This document shows positions 7,319-18,047 of a stretch of DNA of 64,000 nucleotides, piece after piece. Under the pieces are notes generated by a model, which had not been told where the DNA came from, ran no database searches, and was given only the letters and a program-made list of their open reading frames with translations. The first letter of the stretch is position 1. Every line of letters starts with the position of its first letter. Made by a program: the position numbers and the translations under genes. Source of the stretch: Alphaproteobacteria bacterium LSUCC0396 (lineage in GTDB: Bacteria > Pseudomonadota > Alphaproteobacteria > Puniceispirillales > Puniceispirillaceae); the NCBI GenBank assembly GCA_041228345.1, contig CP166131.1, forward strand, positions 186,001 through 250,000, written 5' to 3'.

Positions 7319-9976
7319 ATGACCGAGCCAACCTTAGCAAAGACCTATGACCCGAAATCCATCGAAGCGAACTGGTATGAAACATGGCTAGATAGCGGTC
7401 ACTTTGCCTGCGCGCCTGACTCAAAGGCAACGCCCTACACGATTATGATGCCGCCGCCAAACGTGACTGGCAGCCTGCATATGGGGCATGCGCTGACCTT
7501 TACTTTGCAGGATTTGCTGATCCGGTATCATCGGATGGCTGGACGTGACACGTTATGGCAACCTGGCACCGACCATGCAGGCATTGCCACGCAGATGGTG
7601 GTCGAACGCCAGCTGGCTGCCCAAAACATTGCGCGCCGAGATCTTGGCCGTGACGCATTTATTGAAAAAATTTGGGAATGGAAGGCCGAGTCTGGCGGCA
7701 TGATCCATAAACAGCTGCGCCGCCTTGGTGCGTCTGCCGATTGGCAGCGCGAACGTTTTACCATGGATGATGGCCTGTCGGCGGCTGTGATTAAAACATT
7801 TGTGCAAATGCATCGTGAAGGATTGATTTACCGCGACAAGCGTCTGGTCAATTGGGACCCGAAACTAATGACCGCGATTTCCGATCTCGAGGTCGAGCAG
7901 AATGAACAAAAAAGTTCAATGTGGCATCTTAAATACAAGATTGAAGGCACTGAAAACGAATATATTTCTATTGCTACAACGCGGCCTGAAACAATGCTTG
8001 GTGATGGCGCGGTCGCGGTTAATCCTGACGATGAGCGTTACCAGCATTTGATTGGCAAGATGGCAATTTTGCCATTGTCAAACCGGCCAATTCCGATTGT
8101 TGCTGATGAATATGCCAAAATGGACAAGGGCTCAGGCGCGGTGAAAATCACGCCGGCACATGATTTCAACGATTTTGAAGTTGGCCGCCGGCATGGCCTG
8201 CCGCTGATCAATTTGATGACGGCAACAGCATCAATGGAATCGATTCCCGAAATCCCGGAAAAATATCAGGGGCTTGATCGTTATGACGCCCGCCGCCAGA
8301 TTTTGGCTGATCTAGACGCCCAAGGGCTTGTTGAACGCGAAGAGATCGTTGAAAACGTTGTTCCGCACGGCGATCGGTCCGGCGTTGTTATCGAGCCTTG
8401 GTTGATGGATCAATGGTATGTGAACGCTAAAGAACTCGCCAAACCGGCTATTAAAGCGGTTGAAGAGGGTCGCACCAAATTTGTTCCTGAACGCTGGAAC
8501 AAGACCTATTTCGAATGGATGCGGAATATCCAGCCTTGGTGTATTTCGCGCCAGCTCTGGTGGGGGCACCGGATACCAGCATGGTATGGCCCTGACGGAC
8601 AGGTGTTTGTCGAGGCGAATGAGGCCGATGCCATTGACGCCGCCGCCAAGCATTATGGCAAGACAGTCCCGTTAACCCGCGATGAAGATGTCTTGGATAC
8701 ATGGTTCTCAAGCGGGCTATGGCCGTTTTCAACCCTTGGCTGGCCAGATCAGACGGCAGAATTAAAGCGTTATTATCCGGGTGATGTTCTGGTCACCGGC
8801 TTTGATATCATCTTTTTCTGGGTTGCCCGCATGATGATGATGGGCATGCATTTCATGGATGGTGAAGTGCCGTTCCGCGAGGTTTATATCCACGCGCTGG
8901 TCCGCGATGAAAAGGGTCAGAAAATGTCCAAATCCAAGGGCAATGTTCTCGATCCGCTTGAGCTTATCGACCAATATGGTGCCGATTCCTTGCGCTTTAC
9001 CTTGGCAGCAATGGCAGCGCAGGGACGTGACATCAAAATGTCGACAACGCGTCTGGAAGGCTATCGGAATTTTACCACGAAAATCTGGAATGCCTGCCGG
9101 TTTCTGCAAATGAACGGTTGCACCCGATCAGCCTCGATTGACCTTCGGACTGTAAACGAACCGATCAACAAATGGATTGTCTCCGAATATAGCGATGCCA
9201 TTGAAAAGACCACCAAGGCCATCGAGCTGTACCGTTTTAATGAAGCGGCGGACGCGCTGTATCATTTTATCTGGAATTCCTATTGCAACTGGTACGTCGA
9301 GCTGATCAAGCCTAGTCTGAATGATGACAACGCCAGCGCTGCCGCCGAAACAAGGGCCACAGCCAGCACGATTTTGGCTGGAACCTTGCGTTTGCTGCAT
9401 CCGTTTATGCCGTTCCTGACCGAAGAATTGAACCGTGAAATCTTTGCCAGTGACGATTTACTGATCGGTGCAAGCTGGCCCGCACCGCTTGGCGCAGATG
9501 AGGGCGATGCGGTCAGTGAATTGCGGTTTGTGATCCAACTCATTACCGAAATTCGTTATATCCGCGCTGAAATGAACGTTCCATTATCGGCCAAGCCGGT
9601 GCTAAATATCCGCGGTTGCACTGAACTTCAGCAGCGCGCAATTGACAACCAGCAGGCCGCCTTGCTGCGGCTTGCGCGCCTCGATGGCATCACAATCGTC
9701 GACAGCTTTGTCAACGGCAGCGCGCGCGGCAGTGTCGATGGAATGGAAATCGGTCTTCCGTTAGCCGATATTCTGGATTTGACTGCCGAAGCGGCACGCC
9801 TCAACAAAGAAATTGCCAGCGTTACTGGCGAAATTGAGAAAATAGCGAAAAAGCTCGACAATCCGGGCTTTATTGCGAAGGCTCCCGAAGATGTTGTGGC
9901 GGAAAACCGCCGGCGTCTTGACGAGGAAAATACACGCCTTAATGGCCTAACAGCTGCCTTGAAACGGCTTGGATAA
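7319..9976 (+). CDS. valS: valine--tRNA ligase
   Basis: 885 residues, normal for bacterial ValRS. It charges tRNA-Val. Class I signatures are visible: the HIGH-type sequence NVTGSLHMGH (His54 and His57) and KMSKS at residues 535-539. The editing domain holds TTRPETMLGD, and the tail (about 815-885) is the expected tRNA-binding coiled coil with alternating Lys/Glu (EIASVTGEIEKIAKKL). The preceding 114 bases contain no gene; the ribosome site is weak (CTGGAACC). Confidence 0.98.
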   Translation: MTEPTLAKTYDPKSIEANWYETWLDSGHFACAPDSKATPYTIMMPPPNVTGSLHMGHALTFTLQDLLIRYHRMAGRDTLWQPGTDHAGIATQMVVERQLAAQNIARRDLGRDAFIEKIWEWKAESGGMIHKQLRRLGASADWQRERFTMDDGLSAAVIKTFVQMHREGLIYRDKRLVNWDPKLMTAISDLEVEQNEQKSSMWHLKYKIEGTENEYISIATTRPETMLGDGAVAVNPDDERYQHLIGKMAILPLSNRPIPIVADEYAKMDKGSGAVKITPAHDFNDFEVGRRHGLPLINLMTATASMESIPEIPEKYQGLDRYDARRQILADLDAQGLVEREEIVENVVPHGDRSGVVIEPWLMDQWYVNAKELAKPAIKAVEEGRTKFVPERWNKTYFEWMRNIQPWCISRQLWWGHRIPAWYGPDGQVFVEANEADAIDAAAKHYGKTVPLTRDEDVLDTWFSSGLWPFSTLGWPDQTAELKRYYPGDVLVTGFDIIFFWVARMMMMGMHFMDGEVPFREVYIHALVRDEKGQKMSKSKGNVLDPLELIDQYGADSLRFTLAAMAAQGRDIKMSTTRLEGYRNFTTKIWNACRFLQMNGCTRSASIDLRTVNEPINKWIVSEYSDAIEKTTKAIELYRFNEAADALYHFIWNSYCNWYVELIKPSLNDDNASAAAETRATASTILAGTLRLLHPFMPFLTEELNREIFASDDLLIGASWPAPLGADEGDAVSELRFVIQLITEIRYIRAEMNVPLSAKPVLNIRGCTELQQRAIDNQQAALLRLARLDGITIVDSFVNGSARGSVDGMEIGLPLADILDLTAEAARLNKEIASVTGEIEKIAKKLDNPGFIAKAPEDVVAENRRRLDEENTRLNGLTAALKRLG

Positions 9977-9998
9977 GCCCAATACAGCGATCTGATAA

Positions 9999-10014
9999 GG
10001 CCGCGGATGCGGCC
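9999..10014 (+). other. GC-rich hairpin in the ilvD leader
   Basis: GGCCGC (9999-10004), a GGAT loop and GCGGCC (10009-10014) form a perfect six-pair stem between valS and the ilvD ribosome site. There is no following T-run, so it is not a standard terminator; its role is unknown. Confidence 0.45.
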
Positions 10015-10039
10015 GGTGACTTTAAAGGAGAGTTTAAAA

Positions 10040-11770
10040 ATGCCTGACAGCATCAAGCCTATCGACAAAAGCAATCTGCCAAGCCGCCATGTTTCGGTTG
10101 GCCCTGAAAAGGCGCCACACCGTTCATATTACTATGCAATGGGCATGACCGAAGAAGAGATCAACCAGCCGCTAGTTGGTGTTGTATCAACATGGAACGA
10201 GGCCGCACCTTGTAATATCGCATTGGCCCGACAGGCGCAGGCAGCGAAACGCGGTGTTCGTGAACATGCTGGCACGCCGCGCGAATTCACCACGATTACC
10301 GTTACCGACGGTATTGCGATGGGGCATGCGGGCATGAAGTCTTCGCTGGTCAGCCGTGAAGTTATCGCCGACTCGATTGAACTGACCGTGCGGGGACATT
10401 GTTATGATGCGATTGTAGGGCTGGCTGGCTGTGATAAATCATTGCCGGGTGTGATGATGGCAATGGCGCGGTTAAATGTGCCATCAGTTTTCATGTATGG
10501 CGGCTCGATCCTGCCGGGACGGTTCAAGGATAAAGACGTAACCGTTCAGGATGTGTTTGAAGCGGTTGGCGCGCACGCAGCCGGCAATATGTCTGACGAA
10601 GATTTGCATGAGCTGGAATGCGTTGCCTGTCCAAGCGCAGGGTCATGTGGCGGCCAGTTTACCGCGAACACAATGGCGTGTGTTTCTGAGGCGATTGGTC
10701 TTGCGATCCCCGGTTCAGCCGGTGCCCCAGCACCTTATGAGTCGCGTGATGAGTATGCCTATCATTCAGGCCGGATCGTCATGGATTTGGTGCGGGCGAA
10801 TTTGCGGCCGCGTGACATCCTGACCCGCAAAGCCTTTGAAAATGCCGCCACCGTTGTGGCAGCATCGGGCGGATCAACCAATGCTGGCCTGCATTTGCCA
10901 GCGCTTGCCTCAGAATGTGGCATTGATTTTGACCTGCATGACGTTGCCGAGATTTTCAAGAAAACACCGTATATCGCTGATTTAAAACCCGGCGGGCGTT
11001 ATGTTGCGCGCGATATGTACGAAATTGGCGGCGTACCGATTTTGATGAAAACCCTGCTTGATGGCGGTTTTCTGCATGGCGACTGCATCACCGTGACTGG
11101 TAAGACCATTGCCGAAAACCTAGCTGATGTGAAGTTCCCGACAAATCAGGATGTTGTCCGCACAACTGCAGATCCACTGTCGCCAACTGGCGGCGTTATT
11201 GGGCTTCGCGGCAATCTGGCTCCAGAAGGCGCAATTGTAAAAGTCGCCGGTATGAAAACCCTCAAATTCACCGGCAAGGCGCGATGCTTTGATTGTGAAG
11301 AAGATGCGTTTTCCGCGGTTGAACGCCGTGACTACCAAGAAGGCGACGTTCTGGTAATCCGCTATGAGGGCCCAAAAGGTGGCCCGGGAATGCGCGAAAT
11401 GCTGGCAACGACCGCCGCACTTTATGGGCAGGGCGCTGGTGACACGGTCGCCCTGATCACAGATGGGCGTTTTTCGGGCGCAACACGCGGTTTTTGTGTC
11501 GGTCATGTCGGCCCAGAAGCAGCTGTTGGGGGGCCGATAGGCCTATTGCAGGATGGTGACACCATCACCATTGACGCCGAAACTGGTACGATCGAGGTCG
11601 ATCTTGACGAGGCCGAACTTGCCAAGCGCCGCGCCGCATGGCAGCCGCGCGGAACCGACTATAATTCGGGGGCAATCTGGAAATATGCACAGACTGTAGG
11701 TTCTGCCGAAAAAGGCGCGTTGACGCATCCGGGCGGCAAAGCTGAAACCCATATGTATGCCGACATCTAA
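10040..11770 (+). CDS. ilvD: dihydroxy-acid dehydratase
   Basis: 576 residues from ATG 10040, chosen because AAAGGAGAG stands 7-10 bases upstream; longer in-frame extensions lack a ribosome site. The enzyme dehydrates 2,3-dihydroxy-3-methylbutanoate (or -pentanoate) to the 2-oxo acid precursor of valine and isoleucine. The three iron-sulfur ligands of the [2Fe-2S]-type family are present: Cys58 (AAPCNIA), Cys131 (AGCDKSLPG) and Cys203 ([15 protein letters not shown]). The C-terminal [12 protein letters not shown] and IWKYA motifs are intact. It follows valS by 63 bases and ends at a strong terminator. Confidence 0.98.
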   Translation: MPDSIKPIDKSNLPSRHVSVGPEKAPHRSYYYAMGMTEEEINQPLVGVVSTWNEAAPCNIALARQAQAAKRGVREHAGTPREFTTITVTDGIAMGHAGMKSSLVSREVIADSIELTVRGHCYDAIVGLAGCDKSLPGVMMAMARLNVPSVFMYGGSILPGRFKDKDVTVQDVFEAVGAHAAGNMSDEDLHELECVACPSAGSCGGQFTANTMACVSEAIGLAIPGSAGAPAPYESRDEYAYHSGRIVMDLVRANLRPRDILTRKAFENAATVVAASGGSTNAGLHLPALASECGIDFDLHDVAEIFKKTPYIADLKPGGRYVARDMYEIGGVPILMKTLLDGGFLHGDCITVTGKTIAENLADVKFPTNQDVVRTTADPLSPTGGVIGLRGNLAPEGAIVKVAGMKTLKFTGKARCFDCEEDAFSAVERRDYQEGDVLVIRYEGPKGGPGMREMLATTAALYGQGAGDTVALITDGRFSGATRGFCVGHVGPEAAVGGPIGLLQDGDTITIDAETGTIEVDLDEAELAKRRAAWQPRGTDYNSGAIWKYAQTVGSAEKGALTHPGGKAETHMYADI

Positions 11771-11787
11771 ATCGTCGGGTGCATTTG

Positions 11788-11821
11788 AAAAAAAGCCGGG
11801 TCAGATTGATCCGGCTTTTTT
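11788..11821. terminator. bidirectional intrinsic terminator between ilvD and xthA
   Basis: AAAAAAAGCCGG (11788-11799) and CCGGCTTTTTT (11811-11821) form a stem with an 11-base loop. A-tract and T-tract flank it symmetrically, so it can end both ilvD (plus) and xthA (minus). Confidence 0.9.
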
Positions 11822-11854
11822 ATTTCAGGCGCAATTGATATGAGATACGAGGCA

Positions 11855-12625
11855 TTAGGCGCGAAGCTGGCACCAGATAGGCGTATGGTCAGACGGTTTT
11901 TCCAACCCGCGCGGGGCACGATCAATGCCAACATCCTCAAGGCGATCAAGCGCCTCTGGCGAAAGCAGCAAATGATCAATCCTTACGCCGTGATCGCGCT
12001 GCCATGCGCCCGCCTGATAATCCCAGTAACTATAGAAAACCCCGCTGGGATTAAGGCTGCGCAGGGCGTCGGCATAGCCTTTGTGCAAGAGCTGGCGAAA
12101 CGCCCCGCGGCTTTCCGGCAGGGTTAAGGCATCACCGGCCCATCCAGCCGGATCATAGCAGTCAATATCATCGGGAATAATGTTGAAATCGCCGCCAAGC
12201 ACAACTGGCCTCTCATCGCCAAGCAATGTCATGGCACGCGCCTCAAGGCGCGCCATCCAGCCAAGCTTATAGTCAAATTTAGGGCCGGGGGCAGGGTTAC
12301 CATTCGGCAGATAAATCGTTGCCACCCTCACGCCATTGATGGTTGCCTCCATATAGCGTGCCTGTTCATCCGCATTGTCGCCATCCAGCCCAATGACGAC
12401 ATCCTCAATGGGGAACCGGCTCGCAATTGCGACACCGTTATAGCTTTTCTGGCCATGAAAAGCGACGTGCCAGCCAAGGTCGGCAAAGGCTGAAACCGGA
12501 AAATTCACATCCTGCGATTTTGTTTCCTGAATTAACAAAACATCAGTGGTATCACCGGCCAACCAGCCAGTGACAATATCCAGCCGCGCCTTAATCGAAT
12601 TCACATTCCAGCTAGCGATCCGCAT
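11855..12625 (-). CDS. xthA: exodeoxyribonuclease III
   Basis: 256 residues from ATG 12625; the frame is open further upstream, but the family N-terminus MRIASWNVNSIKARL begins here. It is an AP endonuclease/3' exonuclease of base-excision repair. Conserved active-site segments are LLIQETKSQD (metal-binding Glu at about 34), GGDFNIIPDDIDCYD, and the C-terminal SDHTPIWCQL carrying the catalytic His. The gene starts five bases after the erpA stop, so the two are co-transcribed. Confidence 0.96.
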   Translation of the reverse strand: MRIASWNVNSIKARLDIVTGWLAGDTTDVLLIQETKSQDVNFPVSAFADLGWHVAFHGQKSYNGVAIASRFPIEDVVIGLDGDNADEQARYMEATINGVRVATIYLPNGNPAPGPKFDYKLGWMARLEARAMTLLGDERPVVLGGDFNIIPDDIDCYDPAGWAGDALTLPESRGAFRQLLHKGYADALRSLNPSGVFYSYWDYQAGAWQRDHGVRIDHLLLSPEALDRLEDVGIDRAPRGLEKPSDHTPIWCQLRA

Positions 12626-12630
12626 TGCCG

Positions 12631-13011
12631 TTAAACAGAAAATGACGTGCCGCAACCGCATGATGCAGTTGCATTAGGATTGGTCACGGCAAAATATGAC
12701 CCCATCAAATCCTGCACATAATCCAGTTCGGCATGGTCGATCAGTTCCAGCGACATATCGTCGACAACGACTTCTACCCCATATGCGTGAAAAACAATGT
12801 CATCATCGCTGCGGCTTTGATCAATGCTGAAATCATATTGAAAGCCCGAGCACCCACCGCCTAGCACGGCCACGCGGAAAAAGCTGCCGGCAGGCTCGCC
12901 CTCTAGCAATTGCGTAATCCGCCCTGCGGCAGCCTCACTAAGGCCAAACACACCCTGGTTTTGCGGTGCGGGTACGGCAGTATCAGTCGAAAAGTTATTT
13001 TGCTCGCTCAT
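12631..13011 (-). CDS. erpA: iron-sulfur cluster insertion protein ErpA (A-type carrier)
   Basis: 126 residues with an extra 20-residue N-terminal tail before the A-type carrier core. The three cluster-binding cysteines are at 54 (GGGCSGFQYDF) and 118/120 (NATASCGCGTSFSV). It delivers Fe-S clusters to apo-proteins; IlvD in the neighbouring transcription unit is a plausible client class. It is the first gene of the erpA-xthA unit and is divergent from dgt, a common alphaproteobacterial arrangement. Confidence 0.94.
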   Translation of the reverse strand: MSEQNNFSTDTAVPAPQNQGVFGLSEAAAGRITQLLEGEPAGSFFRVAVLGGGCSGFQYDFSIDQSRSDDDIVFHAYGVEVVVDDMSLELIDHAELDYVQDLMGSYFAVTNPNATASCGCGTSFSV

Positions 13012-13346
13012 TGCTTTGCCTGCCTTTGACGGTCATTGGCTTGGACGGCAACCCTAGGGGGCTTGCGCGCTTTTACGCCACTATCCGAATATGGCCCCAG
13101 ATCGCGCACAAATCAAGATCACATGCAGATCAGGATTACCCGATTAGCATCCGATGACGGGGTGGGCTGACCTGCGGAGTGATTGCGGTTTTTCTCGGCA
13201 ACGCCTACAGTAAGCGCAGCGGATACAATAAACGCAGCGGATAGACGCGATGGTCGGAACTGGCATTAACGATCTTGGATTTGTTCGTGTCATCGTCTGG
13301 AAGAGTGAGCCAATCAAATGAACCAAATAGATGGGACAGGTGCCAA
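13012..13346. other. 335-bp divergent intergenic region with an 18-bp tandem repeat
   Basis: This gap separates erpA (minus) from dgt (plus) and must hold both promoters, though I see no confident -35/-10 pair. At 13211-13246 an 18-bp unit is present twice: TAAGCGCAGCGGATACAA then TAAACGCAGCGGATAGAC. No open frame here looks like a protein. Confidence 0.6.
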
Positions 13347-14549
13347 TTGACCGAAATTGTTGAACATCGCGCCCTCCAGCCTTATGCCTGCCACGGCCCG
13401 GCAAGTCGCGGCCGCATGCTTGATGAGCAGGAACATAATTCCCCGACTAGCCGCACCCCATTTCAGCGTGACCGTGACCGCATTATCCATTCCGGTGCGT
13501 TTCGCCGCCTCAAGCACAAGACCCAAGTCTTTGTTTACCATGAAGGTGATTATTTTCGCACCCGTTTGACCCATTCGCTGGAGGTTGCGCAGATTGCACG
13601 ATCAATGGCACGCGCGCTTGGCTTGAACGACGATCTAGCCGAGGCTGTCGCGCTTGCACATGATCTCGGCCATACGCCGTTTGGTCATGCGGGCGAAGAT
13701 GCTCTTGACCGGTTAATGGCCGATCATGGTGGATTTGATCACAACGAACAGACTGTGCGCGTTCTCACCCAGCTGGAACAGCGTTATGCCGGTTTCAATG
13801 GCCTCAACCTGTCATGGGAAACTCTTGAGGGTGTCGTAAAGCATCACGGGGCTATCAAGGATCGCAGCAGCCTTCGGCCAGCGATTATCGCGGTGGATAA
13901 GGCGATGGATTTACAGCTGGAGGCTCACTCATCGGCCGAAGCGCAACTTGCTAATCTGGCTGATGACATTGCCTATCTATCGCATGATTTTGACGATGCG
14001 CTGCGTGCCGAGCTGTTTCATATTGATGATATCCGGTCTTTACCACAGGTCGGAAAGGCCCTTGCAGATATCGAATCCCGTCATGGCAAGCTAGAACTCG
14101 GCCGCGTAACGCACGAGCTGGTGCGCCGGCTTATATCGGTGTTTGTTGAGGATATGCTTGCTGTTTCCACCATTAACCTTGCCGCATTAAACGCCAAGAC
14201 GGTGGATGATATTCGCGGTCACACCAAGCCGGTGATCGGCTTTTCCCCTGAAATGGCGGCAGACCTTGAGGGCTTACGAGCCTTCTTATTTAAAAATATG
14301 TGGCGGCATTACAAGGTGAACCGGATGACCAGTAAAGCAAAACGGGTGGTGACAGATCTGTTTGATTTGTTTATGTCCGAACCGAACACATTACCGAGTG
14401 ATTGGCAGTTTTATGAAAATCAGCCTTTGAGTGACATGACAAGGACAGATCGGGCTCGTATTATCGCGGACTATATCGCCTCGATGACCGACCGATATGC
14501 CATTGTCGAGCATGAACGCCTGTTCGACCTCGGCCCCATTTTGCGATAA
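13347..14549 (+). CDS. dgt: deoxyguanosinetriphosphate triphosphohydrolase-like protein
   Basis: About 400 residues from TTG 13347. The frame is open upstream to TTG 13275, but family homology begins at [13 protein letters not shown], and GGGACAGG precedes 13347. It belongs to the HD-domain dNTPases that hydrolyse dNTP to deoxynucleoside and triphosphate. Metal ligands are [13 protein letters not shown] (His76), [14 protein letters not shown] (His105-Asp106) and [15 protein letters not shown]. Downstream argS begins 35 bases after its stop, in the usual alphaproteobacterial order. Start-codon choice is the only real uncertainty. Confidence 0.93.
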   Translation: MTEIVEHRALQPYACHGPASRGRMLDEQEHNSPTSRTPFQRDRDRIIHSGAFRRLKHKTQVFVYHEGDYFRTRLTHSLEVAQIARSMARALGLNDDLAEAVALAHDLGHTPFGHAGEDALDRLMADHGGFDHNEQTVRVLTQLEQRYAGFNGLNLSWETLEGVVKHHGAIKDRSSLRPAIIAVDKAMDLQLEAHSSAEAQLANLADDIAYLSHDFDDALRAELFHIDDIRSLPQVGKALADIESRHGKLELGRVTHELVRRLISVFVEDMLAVSTINLAALNAKTVDDIRGHTKPVIGFSPEMAADLEGLRAFLFKNMWRHYKVNRMTSKAKRVVTDLFDLFMSEPNTLPSDWQFYENQPLSDMTRTDRARIIADYIASMTDRYAIVEHERLFDLGPILR

Positions 14550-14583
14550 TTCCCGCTTGCGGATAGAGAAAAGACCTGAATTG

Positions 14584-16314
14584 ATGAATATTTTTTCCTG
14601 CTTTGAAGCCGAGTTTCAAACGATTATCAGCAATCTCGTCGCCACCAAACAAGTGGTGGCTGGTCTTGATACCAGCAGGGTTGTTTTTGAATTGCCGCGT
14701 GATGAAAGTCACGGCGATATCGCCACCAATGCCGCCATGGTTCTGGCAAAACAGGCAGGAAAATCACCGCGTGACCTCGCCAGCTTATTCGCTAGCGAGT
14801 TGGAAAAAATTGACGGGGTAATTGCGGTCGAAATCGCTGGGCCAGGCTTTTTGAACTTACGCATTGAAACACGTCTATGGACCCGCGAGATCGCCGATAT
14901 TCTGGCAGCTGACCTGCACTACGGAAAAAGCGAAATCGGGGCTGGAAAGCCGGTCAATATTGAATTTGTCTCGGCCAACCCGACTGGCCCCTTACACGCC
15001 GCCCACGCCCGCGGTGCGGTGATTGGCGACGCCCTAGCAGGATTGATGGAATTTTGTGGCTGGAACGTCACACGCGAATATTACATCAATGATGCTGGCG
15101 GTCAGGTCGATGTGCTCGCACGCTCAACTTATCTGCGCTATTGCGAGGCGCTTGGCCACGATATTGGCGAAATTCCTGCCGGTCTTTACCCGGGGTTATA
15201 TTTGCGCGAGGTTGGCGAGGCGCTTGCGGCACGTGATGGTGATTTGTATCTCGACAAAGCCGAGGATGAATGGATTGCAACGCTACGCAGCTTTGCCATC
15301 GACGCCATCATGACCGGGATCAAAACCGATCTGTTAGCGCTTGGCATTAAAATGGATCAATTCTCGTCTGAGCGCGCCTTGGTCAGCTCGGGTGCGGTAC
15401 AACGCGCGATTGATAAGCTGCAGCAGGATGGCCATCTCTATCAGGGCGTTTTACAGCCGCCAAAAGGAAAAGAGCCTGAAGATTGGGAACCGCGCGAACA
15501 ATTACTGTTTAAAGCCAGCGCCTTTGGTGATGACACCGACCGGCCGTTGCAAAAATCGGATGGCACGTGGACATATTTTGCTGCCGATGTGGCCTATCAT
15601 CTCGACAAGCTGGATCGCACAAAAGGCCCGTTGATCAATATTTTTGGCGCTGATCACGGCGGCTATGTCAAACGCATGACCGCAGCCGTTGCCGCATTGT
15701 CCGGCCAGCAAGATATGCTCGATATCAAATTATGCCAGCTAGTCAATCTGCTTGATAATGGGCAACCGGTCAAAATGTCGAAACGTGCTGGCACCTTTGT
15801 CACGGTTGAAGATGTGATCGCGGCCGTTGGCGCCGATGTCATCCGGTTTATTATGCTGACCCGTCGCAATGACCAGACATTGGATTTTGATTTTGCAAAA
15901 GTTACCGAACAATCACGCGACAACCCGGTTTTCTATGTTCAATATGCACATGCTCGGGCTTGCTCGGTCATTCGCCAGTTCGAAAAAGACCAAGTCATTC
16001 CAGCAAGCGCAAATCTTGATCTGATTAGTGATCCGGCTGAATTGGCTGTTGTTAAAATGCTTGTTGGCTGGCCGAAACTAGTCGAATCTGCCGCAATGGC
16101 GCATGAGCCGCATCGTATTGCCTTCTACCTTGTTGATCTTGCTAGCCGGTTTCACTCATTGTGGAACGCCGGACGAGAGAACCCATCATTGCGCTTTATC
16201 TTGGATGATGATACGCCAACAACTGCAGCGCGCATGCATCTTGTTCAGGCAACAAGTTTCGTTATTCGGACAGGTTTAAATGTGCTATCCATTAAAGCCT
16301 TAGAGGAAATGTAG
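14584..16314 (+). CDS. argS: arginine--tRNA ligase
   Basis: 576 residues from ATG 14584, which follows dgt at a short distance. It charges tRNA-Arg. The class I HIGH motif appears as [20 protein letters not shown], so both His are kept but the middle is AA. The KMSK-type loop is [10 protein letters not shown] and the anticodon-binding DALR domain ends the protein. The N-terminal Add-1 domain (residues 1-100) is present. Upstream in-frame starts inside dgt would add 29 non-homologous residues and are rejected. Confidence 0.97.
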   Translation: MNIFSCFEAEFQTIISNLVATKQVVAGLDTSRVVFELPRDESHGDIATNAAMVLAKQAGKSPRDLASLFASELEKIDGVIAVEIAGPGFLNLRIETRLWTREIADILAADLHYGKSEIGAGKPVNIEFVSANPTGPLHAAHARGAVIGDALAGLMEFCGWNVTREYYINDAGGQVDVLARSTYLRYCEALGHDIGEIPAGLYPGLYLREVGEALAARDGDLYLDKAEDEWIATLRSFAIDAIMTGIKTDLLALGIKMDQFSSERALVSSGAVQRAIDKLQQDGHLYQGVLQPPKGKEPEDWEPREQLLFKASAFGDDTDRPLQKSDGTWTYFAADVAYHLDKLDRTKGPLINIFGADHGGYVKRMTAAVAALSGQQDMLDIKLCQLVNLLDNGQPVKMSKRAGTFVTVEDVIAAVGADVIRFIMLTRRNDQTLDFDFAKVTEQSRDNPVFYVQYAHARACSVIRQFEKDQVIPASANLDLISDPAELAVVKMLVGWPKLVESAAMAHEPHRIAFYLVDLASRFHSLWNAGRENPSLRFILDDDTPTTAARMHLVQATSFVIRTGLNVLSIKALEEM

Positions 16315-16322
16315 AGCGCGCG

Positions 16323-17201
16323 ATGAGCGATCAAGATCAACAGGTGAGTGGCGTCAATTGGGGATGGTTCGCCGTTCTTGCCAGCATTGTCGTCGTTGTT
16401 GGCATGACCACCTATTTCATGCTGCCCGGTCTTATCTCAAAAACAGCGAGTGATGTAACCATTGTTAAGGCTGTTGATGGGCCGATCAAGGTCAAACCAG
16501 CCGAGCCGGGCGGCGAAAAAATTGATCATCAAGATTTGCTAGTTGTCGATATTCTAAAGGGCGGTAACAAATCAGACGCCCAAGTTGAGTCACTGCGCCC
16601 CGCCGCACCAAGCCCCGAGCCACCACCGGTCATTGAGACCAATCCAAATACCGAAATGCCCGCTGCGTCAGCAACGGCCGAGCCTAATCTGGCCATGCGC
16701 GCCGATCCGGCAACGCCTGTCACGCCGCAGCCGGATACAGAGCCAAAAAAATCATTGCCGAAGACCAAGCCGGTCAAGGCCGATACACCGAAAAAGCCAA
16801 ATAGCGATGACCCGGCGCAAATAGCGGCAAAGCCAGAGCCAGCCGCAAAATCTGAGGCTAAGGCAACCAATCAGTCAAAGGCAGAAAAAGCCGCCATATC
16901 GAAAATCAAAAAACGCGTGATCGTCATTGAGGGCGAAACGCCGCTTTACATGATCCAGCTGGCCGCGTTTCGGAGTGCCGCTAAAGCCGATGAAATGGCA
17001 AAAATCCTGTCGGCTAAACACAAATCTCGACTGAGTGATGTCGAGCTTGAGACCATGCAGGTTGACACAGGCAGCAATGGTGTTTTTTACAGAATCGTAA
17101 GCGTGCCTTTGCCGCGCGCCGATGCGGATAAGATATGCGGCGTTTTGCGCCGGTCAGGCCAAGACTGTTTTCTGCGGAAATTCACCCAACCAAATCCCTG
17201 A
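16323..17201 (+). CDS. membrane-anchored SPOR-domain protein
   Basis: 292 residues: a short cytoplasmic start, one transmembrane helix (about 13-35, WFAVLASIVVVVGMTTYF), a long Pro/Ala/Lys-rich periplasmic linker (about 85-195), and a C-terminal SPOR domain (about 205-290) beginning YMIQLAAFRSAAKADEMA. SPOR domains bind denuded peptidoglycan at division septa, so a division-site role is likely. It starts eight bases after argS. In many alphaproteobacteria nagZ lies between this gene and scpA; here it is absent. Confidence 0.88.
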   Translation: MSDQDQQVSGVNWGWFAVLASIVVVVGMTTYFMLPGLISKTASDVTIVKAVDGPIKVKPAEPGGEKIDHQDLLVVDILKGGNKSDAQVESLRPAAPSPEPPPVIETNPNTEMPAASATAEPNLAMRADPATPVTPQPDTEPKKSLPKTKPVKADTPKKPNSDDPAQIAAKPEPAAKSEAKATNQSKAEKAAISKIKKRVIVIEGETPLYMIQLAAFRSAAKADEMAKILSAKHKSRLSDVELETMQVDTGSNGVFYRIVSVPLPRADADKICGVLRRSGQDCFLRKFTQPNP

Positions 17202-17263
17202 TTTACATAATAAAGATTGATCAATCTACGAACCAATTGTGAACTGGCATCATTACACTGATT

Positions 17264-18046
17264 ATGACCGATTTCGAAGACAGCTTCAGCGACGATAAGG
17301 CACCGCAAGACCCGGCACAGCAATTGGCGTTATTCGTCAATCTTGACGGATTTGAAGGGCCGATTGATCTGTTGCTCACTCTGGCCCGCGACCAAAAGGT
17401 TGATCTCACCAAAATTGCCATTCTGCCATTGGCGGAACAATATCTGGCCTTTGTGAATGACGCGCGCGAACTCGATCTGGAAATTGCCGCTGATTATCTT
17501 GTCATGGCGGCATGGCTTGCTTATTTGAAATCTCGGCTGTTATTGCCTGACCCAGAGCCCGAGCAGGCTGAAGAAATGGTCGATATGGCAGACGCGCTGC
17601 GCTATCAGCTATTACGGCTTGAGGCAATGCAGCAAGCCGCCAAACGTATCTCCTCGCTTCCACGCCTTGGCCAGCAACGCTTTGCCCGCGGTGCCCCCGA
17701 ACAGTTTGCAAGCACCAGCGAGGCCATTTGGACCGCAACATTGTATGATTTGCTGTCATGTTACGGCGATATCCGGTCGGCGGAAGATACCGAGACCTTG
17801 ACCATCGCTGCGACGCGGCTATTTTCGGTCGAGGAGGCGGCTAAACGCCTGCGTAACCTGATCGGCAGCAGCCCAGACTGGACAGTTTTACAGCATTTTT
17901 TACCAGCCGGCCTGCAATCACCGATGGATTTACGCTCGGCAACAGCGTCTCATTTTGTCGCATCACTGGAATTGGCCCGCGAAGGCGTGCTAAGACTTCG
18001 GCAAGACACTCACTTTGCGCCGCTTTATATGAAAGTTAGAGACTAG
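17264..18046 (+). CDS. scpA: segregation and condensation protein A
   Basis: 260 residues. ScpA is the kleisin that bridges SMC heads in the SMC-ScpAB condensin complex. The N-terminal helix-rich domain starts FEGPIDLLLTLARDQKVDL, the family's most conserved segment, followed by ADYLVMAAWLAYLKSRLLLP. The C-terminal winged-helix ends with TSHFVASLELAREGVLRLRQ. The gene is separated from scpB by one base. Confidence 0.95.
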   Translation: MTDFEDSFSDDKAPQDPAQQLALFVNLDGFEGPIDLLLTLARDQKVDLTKIAILPLAEQYLAFVNDARELDLEIAADYLVMAAWLAYLKSRLLLPDPEPEQAEEMVDMADALRYQLLRLEAMQQAAKRISSLPRLGQQRFARGAPEQFASTSEAIWTATLYDLLSCYGDIRSAEDTETLTIAATRLFSVEEAAKRLRNLIGSSPDWTVLQHFLPAGLQSPMDLRSATASHFVASLELAREGVLRLRQDTHFAPLYMKVRD

Positions 18047-18047
18047 A